Positions 21,101 through 29,880 of a DNA stretch of 31,392 bases are shown here, piece after piece (the first letter of the stretch is position 1; the number at the start of each line of letters is the position of its first letter). This DNA is from Klebsormidium nitens (taxonomy: Eukaryota > Streptophyta > Klebsormidiophyceae > Klebsormidiales > Klebsormidiaceae), in NCBI GenBank assembly GCA_000708835.1, contig DF237759.1, forward strand, positions 1 through 31,392, in the 5' to 3' direction. The notes below the pieces were generated by a model. That model saw only the letters and a list, made by a program, of their open reading frames with translations. It had not been told where the DNA came from and made no database searches. The position numbers and the translations under genes are program-made.

Positions 21101-24100
21101 TTTCCACTGCTTTTAGCTCAATACACTTCGAAAAGCTGTTTTAATCGTCGCTGTGAGAACCGGGACGTCGCCGTTTGCTTTTGTAAGCAACGCAAGCGCG
21201 GCGACTCTCAGGACCTTGTGCGTGCCTGTTTTTGCAATCTTCTGGGGAAATGTTGCTCCGCTTAGAGACGCTAGCTTGCTCTTTCCGGACGTCAAGGGAG
21301 GAGATTGGAGACGGCAGTAGATTGAAAACCAGAACTGATTCTGCACAGCCGTTGCGGAGGTTTGTCTTACATCTGGCGCTTTGCCGCCGCCACATCTCAT
21401 CGAGTCCGCATCTGCTGGACCGGGCATTTCTGTGCCGTATCTCGCCGCTCTTTTCTCGGATCGCCCCATTGATGCCACAAGCTTGCAAGTTGAAAGGCTT
21501 CACACTTGTTGCCCGACATGCCTTCATGGCGCAGCAACCTTCTCGTGCCCTCTTCTCGTCACTACAGCTTGTTCTCCCCTCCCCCAGGTGCTGGTGCTGG
21601 ACTTCCAGTCTCTGTACCCAAGCATGATCATCGCGTACAACCTGTGCTTCTCCACGTGCCTCGGCCGCATCGCGCGCGGCAACCCCCGGGTGCTCGGCAT
21701 CACGCAGCTGCACCTCGCCCCGGGCACGCTGCCCGCGCTCAAGGATGACCTCATCCTCTCGCCCAACGGCATCATGTACGCGCCGCCGAAGGTGCGCGGC
21801 CGCTAAATCCGAGTCAATGCGCTTGCTGGTGGTGGTTGAGTGGATGGAGACGACGGTTTTGGTAGTTCGATCAACGACTGTCGGGTCACCTGTCGCGACC
21901 CATCGCCGTTTCTCCAGCCCATTCAGCTTTCTTGCGCTCCGGCAAGTCCTTGCTCTCAAATCTTGCAGACGAGTGTCTGACTGCTGCAGACTACGCCCGG
22001 TGGCCACGTGCCAGTCTGTCTGTCTGTCTGTCTTTTCATTACCACAACTCGGCCCCCTCCTCTTGACTCATAGCTCTCTTCTTGGGAGCTTGAAGCTTCT
22101 AACCTTTTCCTCCTCGTGTGCCCCAGGTCCGCCCCGGCGTGCTCCCCCGGCTGCTGCATGAGATCCTGACGACGCGCATCATGGTCAAGGCCGCCATGAA
22201 GCGCGCGGGCCCCGGCCAGCGCGTGCTGCAGCGCATCCAGAACGCGCGCCAGTTCGCGCTCAAGCTGATCGCCAACGTGACGTACGGCTACACGGCCGCG
22301 GGCTTCAGCGGGCGCATGCCGTGTGCGGAGCTCGCGGACAGCATCGTGCAGTGCGGGAGGTACACGCTGGAGCGCGCGATAAGCATGGTCGAGAGCGAAC
22401 CGCGATGGGGGGCCCGCGTCGTGTATGGGGACACTGACAGGTGGGGCAGGGTCCAAGATTTATGACTGCCGTTGCTTGGGCGTAGTCATTTGGGTGGAAG
22501 TCATTCGTTTGGCTGAAATCGCTGGGCGTCGTTCCTTCAGGCTTGTCCACGTCTGAGCTCAGAATTGCTCCAAAGCTCTTCTTTTCCAGATACAATTAGC
22601 GCTTGTCTTTCTCAAAAAGATGGTGAGAGGCAGTCGGCGCTTGTCTACGGCGATCTCCCAATCGGAAGGGACCCGAAACTTGCAGCTTCCACTAGAATGC
22701 TTGCCGTTAGTACTACGCTTGCAAGCTCCTCGGGCTCAATCGACTTCAACGAGGGTTGCTCCTCAGCATTTGTAGCGCCTCCCCTCCTCTTCCCCGCAGC
22801 ATGTTCGTGCTCCTCAAGGGCCGCTCGCGCGCGGACGCGCACCGCATCGGCGCCGAGATCGCGGCCGCCGTGACGGCCGCCAACCCGCCGCCGGTCCGCC
22901 TGCAGATGGAGAAGGTGTACCACCCGTGCATGCTCATCACTAAGAAGCGCTACGTCGGCTACATGTACGAGTCGCCCGACCAGAAGACGCCCACGTTCGA
23001 CGCGAAAGGCATCGAAACCGTGCGCCGCGACAGCTGCCCCGCGGTGGCCAAGACCATGGAGCGCTGCCTGCGGCTGCTCTTTGAGACGCGCGACCTGTCC
23101 GCGGTCAAGCTCTACCTGCAGCGGCAGCTCGACAAGATCCTCGCCGGCCGCGTCTCCGTGCACGACTTCGTCTTTGCCAAGGTCAGCGCGGCGCGGAGCT
23201 CCGAGTCCCAGACACGTCTGTCGACGTTCCGCTCGCGTCACCTCCTGGGCTTGATGTGCGAGCGGGAAGAGAACAGAACAGACTGTGGTCGGGTTTCTGT
23301 TTACATAAAGGCGCTAGCAAAGGAGGCGCCCTTGACTGAATTTATACTTGTAATGAGCTCTCATTGCACGATACTTTCGGAGGTGAAAAAACGATTGGGG
23401 CGATCGAGCTTGAACCGAACAAACTTCATCGTCGCGTGCTCCCAGGCAGGACGTCAGTGGTCTTTGCTCTCTTCCGACCTCGCTTTGAACCTTGCACACT
23501 GCTCTTCTTTCACAGGAGGTCCGTCTCGGGTCGTACAGCCCCAACGCCGCGGTCCTTCCCCCGGCCGCCATCGTGGCCTCCAAAGCGATGGCCAAGGACC
23601 CCCGGGCGGAGCCCAAGTACGCCGAGCGCATACGTTATGTCGTCGTGCATGGGGAGCCGGGGGCGCGCCTCGTGGACATGGTAAGGAACCTTTTGAGGGC
23701 ACAATTCATGGATAGGATATGAGTCCCTGCCTTTTGCTGGTTTCTGTGACCCTATTCGCTGGCTCCTGCCTTCACAGACGATTTTTTGCGGGAAGTGGGT
23801 ATGAGTGGTCGATTGCACGGTTGAAGGGCGCTTCCCATTAGTACATTTCGTTGATCTGGTAGATTAGATCAAAAGGTTTCTTGCCCGCTTCCTTTACTTG
23901 ATCACTTCCTTTCGTAAACCTTTCAAGAATCTGAATATGAGGCTGATAAATTTTCTTGCGCGCTTTTCATTACTTGCTCACTTCCCGACGCCGCCTGCTG
24001 TCCAGGTGGTAGACCCTAGCGAGCTGCTCACGCGGTGGGGCGCGCTGCGGCTGCACGGCCCGTACTACATCACGAAGCAGATCCTGCCCGCGCTGCAGCG

Positions 24101-24999
24101 CCTCTTCGGCCTCGTCGGGGCCGACCTGCGCGCCTGGTACGCCGAGATGCCCAAAGTTCACCGCCCGCCCCCCTCCAAACGCCCCGCCAGGAACCCCCCC
24201 GCTGCGCGGTGGGGCGACTTCGGGCACGTGCCAAACGGAGGGGAGGGAGTTCCCAGCGTCGGACCCCCCGGGAAGGAGGACGAGGACGGAGCGGAGGGGG
24301 CGGAGTGGGCTATGATTGGCGCTGCGAACGCGGTGGATCTCATTTCGGGGGGGGGGCGGGGACGGTCTTCTCGGCGCGGGGGGGGAGGGACCATCGACCA
24401 GTATTATTTGTCGCGGCACTGCGCGGTGTGTTCGCAGCTGACTCGCGCGGCCGAGACGGTGTGCAAGGACTGCGCGGCGCGGCCGCAGATGGTCGGGATG
24501 GTGCTCACGGGGCGGGCCGCGCGGCTGGAGAAGGAGTACGCGCACCTCGTGGCGGTGAGGACCGCTGCGCCTACTGTAGTTGACACAGCTGCTGGTTTCT
24601 GCTCAGTCAGCTGACATACTTTTGCAGAGCAGAGGCTGAAGGAGTTGGTGACGTGATCTCTCTTGGGCAGCGTTAAGGGCAGAAACCCAACTTGCGGGCA
24701 ATCAGAGGGTACCACTCCCTAAAAGTCCTGTTGGAAGGATACAACAGCCCGCTTACTAAGGCATACCAGATAACTTCGTCCTTTACGGTGCCGCCAGCGC
24801 ATACTGACGCTTGTTTTGTGTGCAGATCTGTGACACGTGCGGAGGCGCCGACGGGTCACACTCTGGGCAGATCGCGTGCACGTCGCTGGACTGTGGCGTA
24901 TACTACGAGCGAGCCAAGGTGGAGATGGAACTGCTCGCCAGCGCAGGACTGGCCAGTCAGTTCGGCACCTACTCAGGGATCAACCGCTTTGTTTACTAG
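10071..24999 (+). CDS. REV3: DNA polymerase zeta catalytic subunit REV3, 17 exons, ~3078 aa
   Basis: This is the B-family polymerase that extends from lesions during translesion synthesis in the nucleus. CDS exons: 10071-10254, 10483-10623, 10967-11172, 11592-12135, 12375-16196, 16553-18042, 18421-18614, 18948-19179, 19611-19895, 20303-20506, 20923-21069, 21588-21791, 22127-22440, 22800-23181, 23516-23680, 24006-24554, 24826-24999 (9237 nt, stop TAG). All phases match. Polymerase motif A DFQSLYPS (~2488), motif [11 protein letters not shown] (~2597) and motif C YGDTDS (~2651) are intact, as are both C-terminal cysteine clusters. The ATG at 10071 is preferred (ATGGC context, plant-like MAD start). 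An in-frame ATG at 10032 would add 13 residues. Arabidopsis REV3 is about 1890 residues; the extra length here is almost all in exons 5 and 6. The exon 9 acceptor has in-frame alternatives. Confidence 0.96.
10961..10966 (+). other. REV3: NAGNAG tandem splice acceptor before REV3 exon 3
   Basis: The intron ends AAGCAG, so exon 3 can start at 10964 or 10967 and keep frame either way; the choice adds or drops one alanine. I used the CAG acceptor (10967). Confidence 0.6.
13411..13439 (+). other. G-quadruplex-forming motif in REV3 exon 5
   Basis: Four runs of at least three G lie on the coding strand with loops of 3, 2 and 4 bases, which fits the usual G3+N1-7 rule. It codes for an acidic Gly-rich stretch. 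Other G tracts lie near 13010-13035 and 24345-24390. Confidence 0.6.
16666..16770 (+). other. REV3: candidate REV7-binding motif and nuclear localisation signal in REV3
   Basis: Residues coded by 16666-16701 read [12 protein letters not shown]. This fits the REV7 (MAD2L2)-binding pattern known from human REV3L, two hydrophobics-x-P-x3-PPSR, except that Ser stands in the second hydrophobic place. The codons at 16726-16770 give a cluster of Arg and Lys ([15 protein letters not shown]), a good basic nuclear localisation signal. The match is seen; binding is inferred. Confidence 0.55.
18421..20506 (+). other. REV3: REV3 exonuclease-like region, catalytically degenerate (exons 7-10)
   Basis: These exons carry the B-family 3'-5' exonuclease fold without its catalytic acids. 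The Exo I position reads MSIE at the exon 6/7 boundary instead of DIE, and the Exo II region reads [18 protein letters not shown] with no FD pair. Loss of proofreading is normal for REV3. The conserved [38 protein letters not shown] and NRGSQ stretches follow. The exon 9 start at 19611 gives a variable Pro-rich leader; the AG at 19651-19652 (CCCAG) would also keep frame and remove 14 codons. Confidence 0.85.
20923..23680 (+). other. REV3: REV3 polymerase palm and fingers (exons 11-15)
   Basis: Exon 11 opens [18 protein letters not shown]. Motif [17 protein letters not shown], lies in exon 12. Motif [21 protein letters not shown], lies in exon 13. Motif C, YGDTDS, is split across exons 13 and 14, with the last Ser codon interrupted by the intron at 22441-22799. 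[10 protein letters not shown] and KGIETVRRD follow in exon 14. All catalytic Asp residues are present, so the enzyme should be active. Confidence 0.95.
22014..22033. repeat. (GTCT)5 microsatellite
   Basis: Five exact GTCT units lie in REV3 intron 12, about 95 bp before exon 13. Confidence 0.9.
24006..24999 (+). other. REV3: REV3 thumb and C-terminal Fe-S/Zn cysteine domain (exons 16-17)
   Basis: Exon 16 has the thumb end [22 protein letters not shown], then a ~60-residue Gly-, Arg- and acid-rich insertion not found in Arabidopsis REV3, then [10 protein letters not shown]. The CysA cluster is C2977, C2980, C2991, C2994. CysB in exon 17 is C3023, C3026, C3039, C3044; in B-family polymerases CysB binds a 4Fe-4S cluster and recruits accessory subunits. 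The protein ends shortly after the conserved YYERAKVE helix. Confidence 0.9.
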
Positions 25000-25774
25000 G
25001 ACGGAAATAGGTATTGGGATTGTAAGAGTCGCAAGCTGGAAGGCATTGAGTCGATCCAGCGTTAACTTTAGATTACCTTGTAGGATGTTGTGCCTCAAAA
25101 GTCAGAACTTGAACCTCAATGTATAGGCGCGCGCGCTCAGGGTAGGTTCAAGCCTTGTTAAGCTTGCGTACATACAAAAGCACAAGCGTAGGAAGAAAGT
25201 TAATACGGTGGTAAAGCATTAAACTGTAATGGCCCACAGGTGCCAGCCTTTGTGGCTCTTGCCACGACAGCGGTCTAATGAGAGTATGGTAGGTCCAGCT
25301 TTACGAATTGTCCGACCTTCTTCGCCAGCTCTAAATAGATACTCGAAGCACGCCATGGCCAGAAGAATATGGGTCTGGTAAAGAACGTTGTGAAGGTTGT
25401 TTGGTTGCACACGGTCATTCCATATCCTTTGCCAATCGATTGTTTCCATCAGTGCATGCCATGCAGACTCCCTGACCAGGAAGGATTGTATCGAATTCCT
25501 CATGCATTGTGACCAGGCCGCCGCCATCATATCATTGGCACAGACGCCGACGTTGCAGACTAAATCTTGTCACTGTGACACGTAACTCTTCTTACGCTGT
25601 GGCTCTTGTAAGCATGATGATGGGTCCAGCGCGTGCACAAGCATGTTTATGCTTGCATGTCGGTTGCCGCAAGACTATGAGATCTATACACGTGTCTAGC
25701 TCCTATCATGTCTTTTAACTCTGGGAGTCAGACATGAATGTTATAGGTATATTTACAAGTTTGAAGTTCTTGTA
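25000..25774. other. tail-to-tail spacer between REV3 and the ATP-grasp-SET gene
   Basis: The two genes converge here, so both 3' UTRs and polyadenylation sites should lie inside. TGTAA at 25021 is a possible algal-type poly(A) element, but the word is too short to be firm. The only long open frame is the minus-strand ORF described separately. Confidence 0.6.
25219..25530 (-). CDS. doubtful small ORF, 103 aa
   Basis: This single-exon ATG-to-stop frame lies between two convergent genes. Its composition is more protein-like than the other stray frames of the window: it has Trp, Met, Ile, Leu and acidic residues in balance, including WQRIWNDRVQPNNLHNVLYQ. It has no recognisable domain, signal peptide or membrane segment. 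It could be a lineage-specific gene, part of the 3' UTR of the neighbouring minus-strand gene, or chance. Confidence 0.25.
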   Translation of the reverse strand: MMAAAWSQCMRNSIQSFLVRESAWHALMETIDWQRIWNDRVQPNNLHNVLYQTHILLAMACFEYLFRAGEEGRTIRKAGPTILSLDRCRGKSHKGWHLWAITV

Positions 25775-28700
25775 TCATTGGATGTGGTCCACCGAAAGAA
25801 GCTCTTCCGCGAAGACTTTTGCGCTCCCTTTCCTGACCGTCAGCTCTGAACGAATCTGACGGATGTAGTCCGAGAGATGGTCCTGATACACGTCTTCCAG
25901 CCACGGTTCCAGATACTCTTTCCCCGTGACTCGCTTGCGGCAGGCCGCCGTCCCGCAACAGCAGTCGAACGCCTCACAGTCGACACAGAACGTGGCGTAA
26001 TCGATGGTCAGCTCATCGCCCTTGCTGATGTCTCGCCTGGCCACCGTATCCAAACCCTGAAGTGCGGCAAAAGTTGAAGTGCATGAGAGGTTTATCAAGG
26101 GGGCCCTTTGGATTCCAAGAATCTGGAACTGGGAGGAACGTAATAGAGAATTAGGTGTGACCGAACTTCAGTGCCAGGGGAACTTTTGACAGGCGATAAC
26201 AGTGTGCTGAGAGGCCGGGTGCCATAAGCCGTGAGTGTTGAGGCCTTCAACGAGGTTGAAGCGCAGGCTCAGTTGAACGGCAGAACAGCCTGAGAGGATG
26301 TTACGCACAACTTGAGTACTTAGGGCGGACCATGGAGGAATCGACCACTCGTGTCAAACACAGAAGGAGACCAAAACGACTGCAGAACCCGATCGCAGAA
26401 GCTCAGAATAACACACGTTCGACGGTCAGAGTCAAGTAAGTCGCGACCTGCTGCTACCGTGGGATTTTAGAATGTCGAGGACCCAAACGGGACCAACTCA
26501 GCAGCTTCTACAAATTTTCGTGAGTTCTCTCAGCCGCCAGGGTGCAGAAAGGTGGTTTCTTGATCAGACTTGTATTCACAGCTACCTGGAATACGACGTG
26601 CTCGCTGCTAACTTCGCCCTTCAGCCGTCTCGAAATGGATCTATTTTGGAAGTCTTGAACCCTTTTTGGAACACTTCCTAGAATACGAGGCAAGGTAAAG
26701 CCGCTTGACCGCTTGATAAGTTGCGATTCAGACACGTCGGGAGACCTGGTTTCGACATACCTGGAGCCACGTGTTAGGATCGCACGAGTGGTTGATTGGC
26801 TTCCAGTCCTCCGGATTACTACTCCACATTGCTGAAACGTTCCTGGATACCGGGTAGCAGTACTGCGCAAACCACCTGTAGATAGCAGATCGACCACGAT
26901 TTAGAGCAAAGATTAGAGTGGCAAGCCATAGGCAGAGTCAGTTCTAGTCCCAACGAAGGGAACTGTGGCACTCTTCACTGTCTTTCCGTCCTCGACTGCT
27001 GAAAGGCCATTTTACAACGCGTTCTGCAAGGCATTACCAAAATCTGCTAAGATTTGCAACAAAGAAACTAATTTTTGGCTCCGAATGAGTTTTTGGAATT
27101 CCAGCCGCAAATTGCGGGCCCAAAGACGCAGAACAAGGACGATATCCTACTAGCCCTCGCCAGCGGGTCCACCTACACGGCTTCGCTTCCTTGCACGCTG
27201 AACGGGGAACGCCAAAAGCCGGCTACTCACCGTTTTTGATGCTCCGTCCACTGCTTCTCGACGTGCGACATTGAGACGAGATACGTCGCCTTCTCCTCTC
27301 CCCGGTCCACGATCTCGCCTGCTCGGATATTCCGGGCGGCGAAGAGGCCGAACCCCTTAGTGCGGTTGCTGTACACCACTTTGAACGGCTTCTGCTTCCG
27401 CTCGTGCCTCAGCTTTGCGCACCTGGGAGAACAATGGTTAACCACATTGAGCGTGTATACCGAAAAAGCACATTGACGCATTGAACTCCTGACTCGTGCT
27501 TTCAAATCATACTTGGACAATTACTTTGATTGCTGATGTGATTCAAGAGCTTGGCACACGAGCAACTCCCGATGCCATTTCGTCTGCTGTCCTCCTTGAA
27601 TACGACTGAAAGGCGTCATAAGGCCTCGGACAAAAGACCATGCCCCAATCACCGTAACTGGCGGGAAAATAGTACGGGCCGGCTTAGGAATCTGGAACTG
27701 CAAAGACTAGCAGAGAAGTTGCAACCTCTGGGTCCTGCGTCCTACGACGGCGCTCACCTCAGGATGTGGTTCACGAAGCGCTTGTGATCGATCGTGGGAT
27801 CCAACGTGAGGATGAAGTCAGCGCTTCCCATGGCCTCTGGCGGGTAAAAGATGCCGCAGTTGGGATTGATCTCTAGGAAGTAGACGTTTCCCTCGCTGTC
27901 CCCCCGGGCATCGATCCGGCCGTAGCCTGTCCCGCCCAGCCCCACAAACACCTTCTGAGCCATGTCCCTCAGCTTGGAAGCGACGATTTCGTCTTCGACA
28001 GGAACCCACTGAATGCCTTCGTAGTTGACCCATTTCAAGTCGAAGTGCTTAAAGGTCTCGCCGTCCGGAAAGCGGCACTCGACAGGTGTGAAGACGATCG
28101 GTTTAGCCGCACAGTCAGGATTCTCGGCCACTAAGATTGTGAACTCGCGACCGTCAATGAACTCTTCAACCATGCAGCCCCCATACGCTTCAATCATATC
28201 TTCCGCCTGGGTTCGAAGCTGGGATTCGTCCGTGCACCTTGACTTTTTGGTCAGACCTATGCTGCAAAAAGGGTGCGAGGTGGTGATCGTCAGATAGCTG
28301 TCGGCTGGCTTGATGGACGTTCTCGTTTCTATGGATAGGAGGGGCAATGGACTCTGACAAATTGCTTGTCTCGGGTTGGGTGACTGAACCCCTTCTGCTG
28401 CTCCTCAGAGAAAAACATTGCAGTGGTGCACTAATGAGCTCTTCGGCCATCGTAAGGGGTACTTCTTGGACAATCAAGAGGCGCCAAATCAAAGAGTCCG
28501 CCTATGAAAAGTTTATTCCGGCTATTGGTCTTGGACTTGATCCAGTCCGTTGAATCAGCCTTGTGGTAAAAGGAACTTGCAACAACAGTATCTGTGCAAT
28601 GTGCACATTGGTTTCTCATCAGCACCCACATCAGCCACCTTATGAGCTGGAAGACAATAACCTTAACACCGACTTAACCATTCCTGCAGTCACTTCTCTG

Positions 28701-29880
28701 TTTGACAGTACATTCTCTAGAAGCAGACTACTCATGAAGTCACCTTGGCAAGACGCTCTCTCTTTGTGCCACTCGATCCAGAGATCTACAGCACCTCAAT
28801 CATATAGCGCGCTGTGCATCAAGTTGGTAACAGCTAGCACCATAAACCTACCTGTTGTATCCTGCAAACACAAAAAAACAGACAGTGTGCGTTAGAAGCA
28901 ACATTTTCTGATGTGAGTTATACGGATAACAATGCTTCCAACCAACACATTGTGTAAGAGGCACTTAACACGCGTGCAGGGCAGGCCTTGCGTGCCAGCA
29001 TCATAATGACTCACACAGACGAACTTTTGCTTCCTCCTAGAACTTGGTTTGCAGTACCTACCATTGTGGTGTTTTACAATGAGAGGATACTGGAGTTCTT
29101 GACCAGCTTCAGCAGCCTCCTCCAGGTGCCAGCAGGTTCTGAAGCCAGGGGTAGGGACCCCGTAGTACAGAGCGGTCGTTTTCATGAGCTCTTCAAGCAA
29201 CAGAAAGATTGTGTCAGCTCGGTGCAACTGCAAGCACTGCTTCTTATGCAGAACAGGTTGGATTTGATAAGGCCGCTGTACAACACTGGTAAATGCGGTG
29301 GTGCTACCAGCAATTGCCTTCCATTCAAGACTTTCACACAGCCAGAAACCTTGCTAGCAGTCTGCAGATAGATCCTAATGTCTCTGCTGCGTACATATCA
29401 TACTTCCCTGGTCTACTTACCTTTGGAAGGATCGTAGAAAGAGGGGATCGCCCCAGTGTACGGCAGGTTGAGCTTTTCCAGTGCCTCCACCACCTCTACG
29501 CCTGCTCGATCCTCATCCCTGCAAGAACAGTCTCTCTGTTCACAGCTGAAGCTTACAATGAGGACTGCAACACGCCAGCAAAGCTGCACACACTAGGACC
29601 TGCCCTCCAGAGCGTTCAACACACTACATATCCTTGAAAGTTGGCTGACAACATGCCACCAACTTTTTGCTTACCATGCTCCGTCGCAGAGGTTCAAGAA
29701 GCAATCGAAGCCCCTTTTGCTGAGCTCAATGAGCTGTTTCACTGCTGTGCTCTTTCGCAATTTGACTGCTTCCACCTCATGCTCTGGTTCGAGCCAGAGT
29801 TCTGGAGCTGCGTCAGGATCAAGGCCGTTGCATGGTGATGAAGAGCCCTCGTATGATGGGTGCAACACGCAGACCTTCAT
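25775..29880 (-). CDS. ATP-grasp (D-Ala-D-Ala ligase-like) / SET methyltransferase fusion, 8 exons, 511 aa
   Basis: CDS exons on the minus strand, in order: 29880-29675, 29518-29421, 29190-29062, 28861-28852 (10 nt), 28261-27758, 27422-27231, 26875-26761, 26056-25775 (1536 nt). All sites are GT-AG and all phases agree. Residues 1 to ~315 form a D-Ala-D-Ala-ligase-like ATP-grasp unit: NLCDGAWDEDRAG (63-75), PYTGA, IVKHHNGYNS (139-148), VEEFIDGREF (179-188), RIDARGD (263-269) and metal-binding LEINPNCG (277-284). Residues ~330-440 form a complete SET domain: AdoMet-site KGFGLFAARNIRAGE (338-352), NHSCDPN (408-414) and ELTIDY (433-438), with a post-SET Cys cluster (442-457). No transit peptide is seen, so it is probably cytosolic or nuclear. 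ATP-grasp enzymes of this type join a carboxylate to an amine using ATP, and SET domains methylate lysine; the substrates are unknown. A 5' UTR exon is possible, because AAACAG precedes the ATG. Confidence 0.92.
28852..28861 (-). other. 10-nt coding microexon of the ATP-grasp-SET gene
   Basis: The exon GATACAACAG is flanked by a good acceptor (TTTGCAG) and a donor (GTAGGT). It completes a Gly codon, codes for Tyr-Asn and begins a Ser codon, giving HHNGYNSIGLTKKS, where the ATP-grasp glycine loop usually has G-Y-S/N-S. Neighbouring exons end in phase 1 and start in phase 2, so direct joining of exon 3 to exon 5 at the chosen donor would shift the frame. Confidence 0.85.

Noticed and set aside
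25775-26098. Reading the last SET exon upstream from 26056 into LINLSCTSTFAAL, which looks like a weak NHSC motif
   Set aside because: A perfect NHSCDPNTWLQ exon exists at 26761-26875 and joins in phase at the CAG acceptor 26057, making the apparent INLSC part of the intron.
26508-26897. 129-codon minus-strand frame overlapping the SET region
   Set aside because: The true SET exon (26761-26875) uses another frame, which carries NPEDWKPINHSCDPNTW. This frame is a shadow plus intron sequence.
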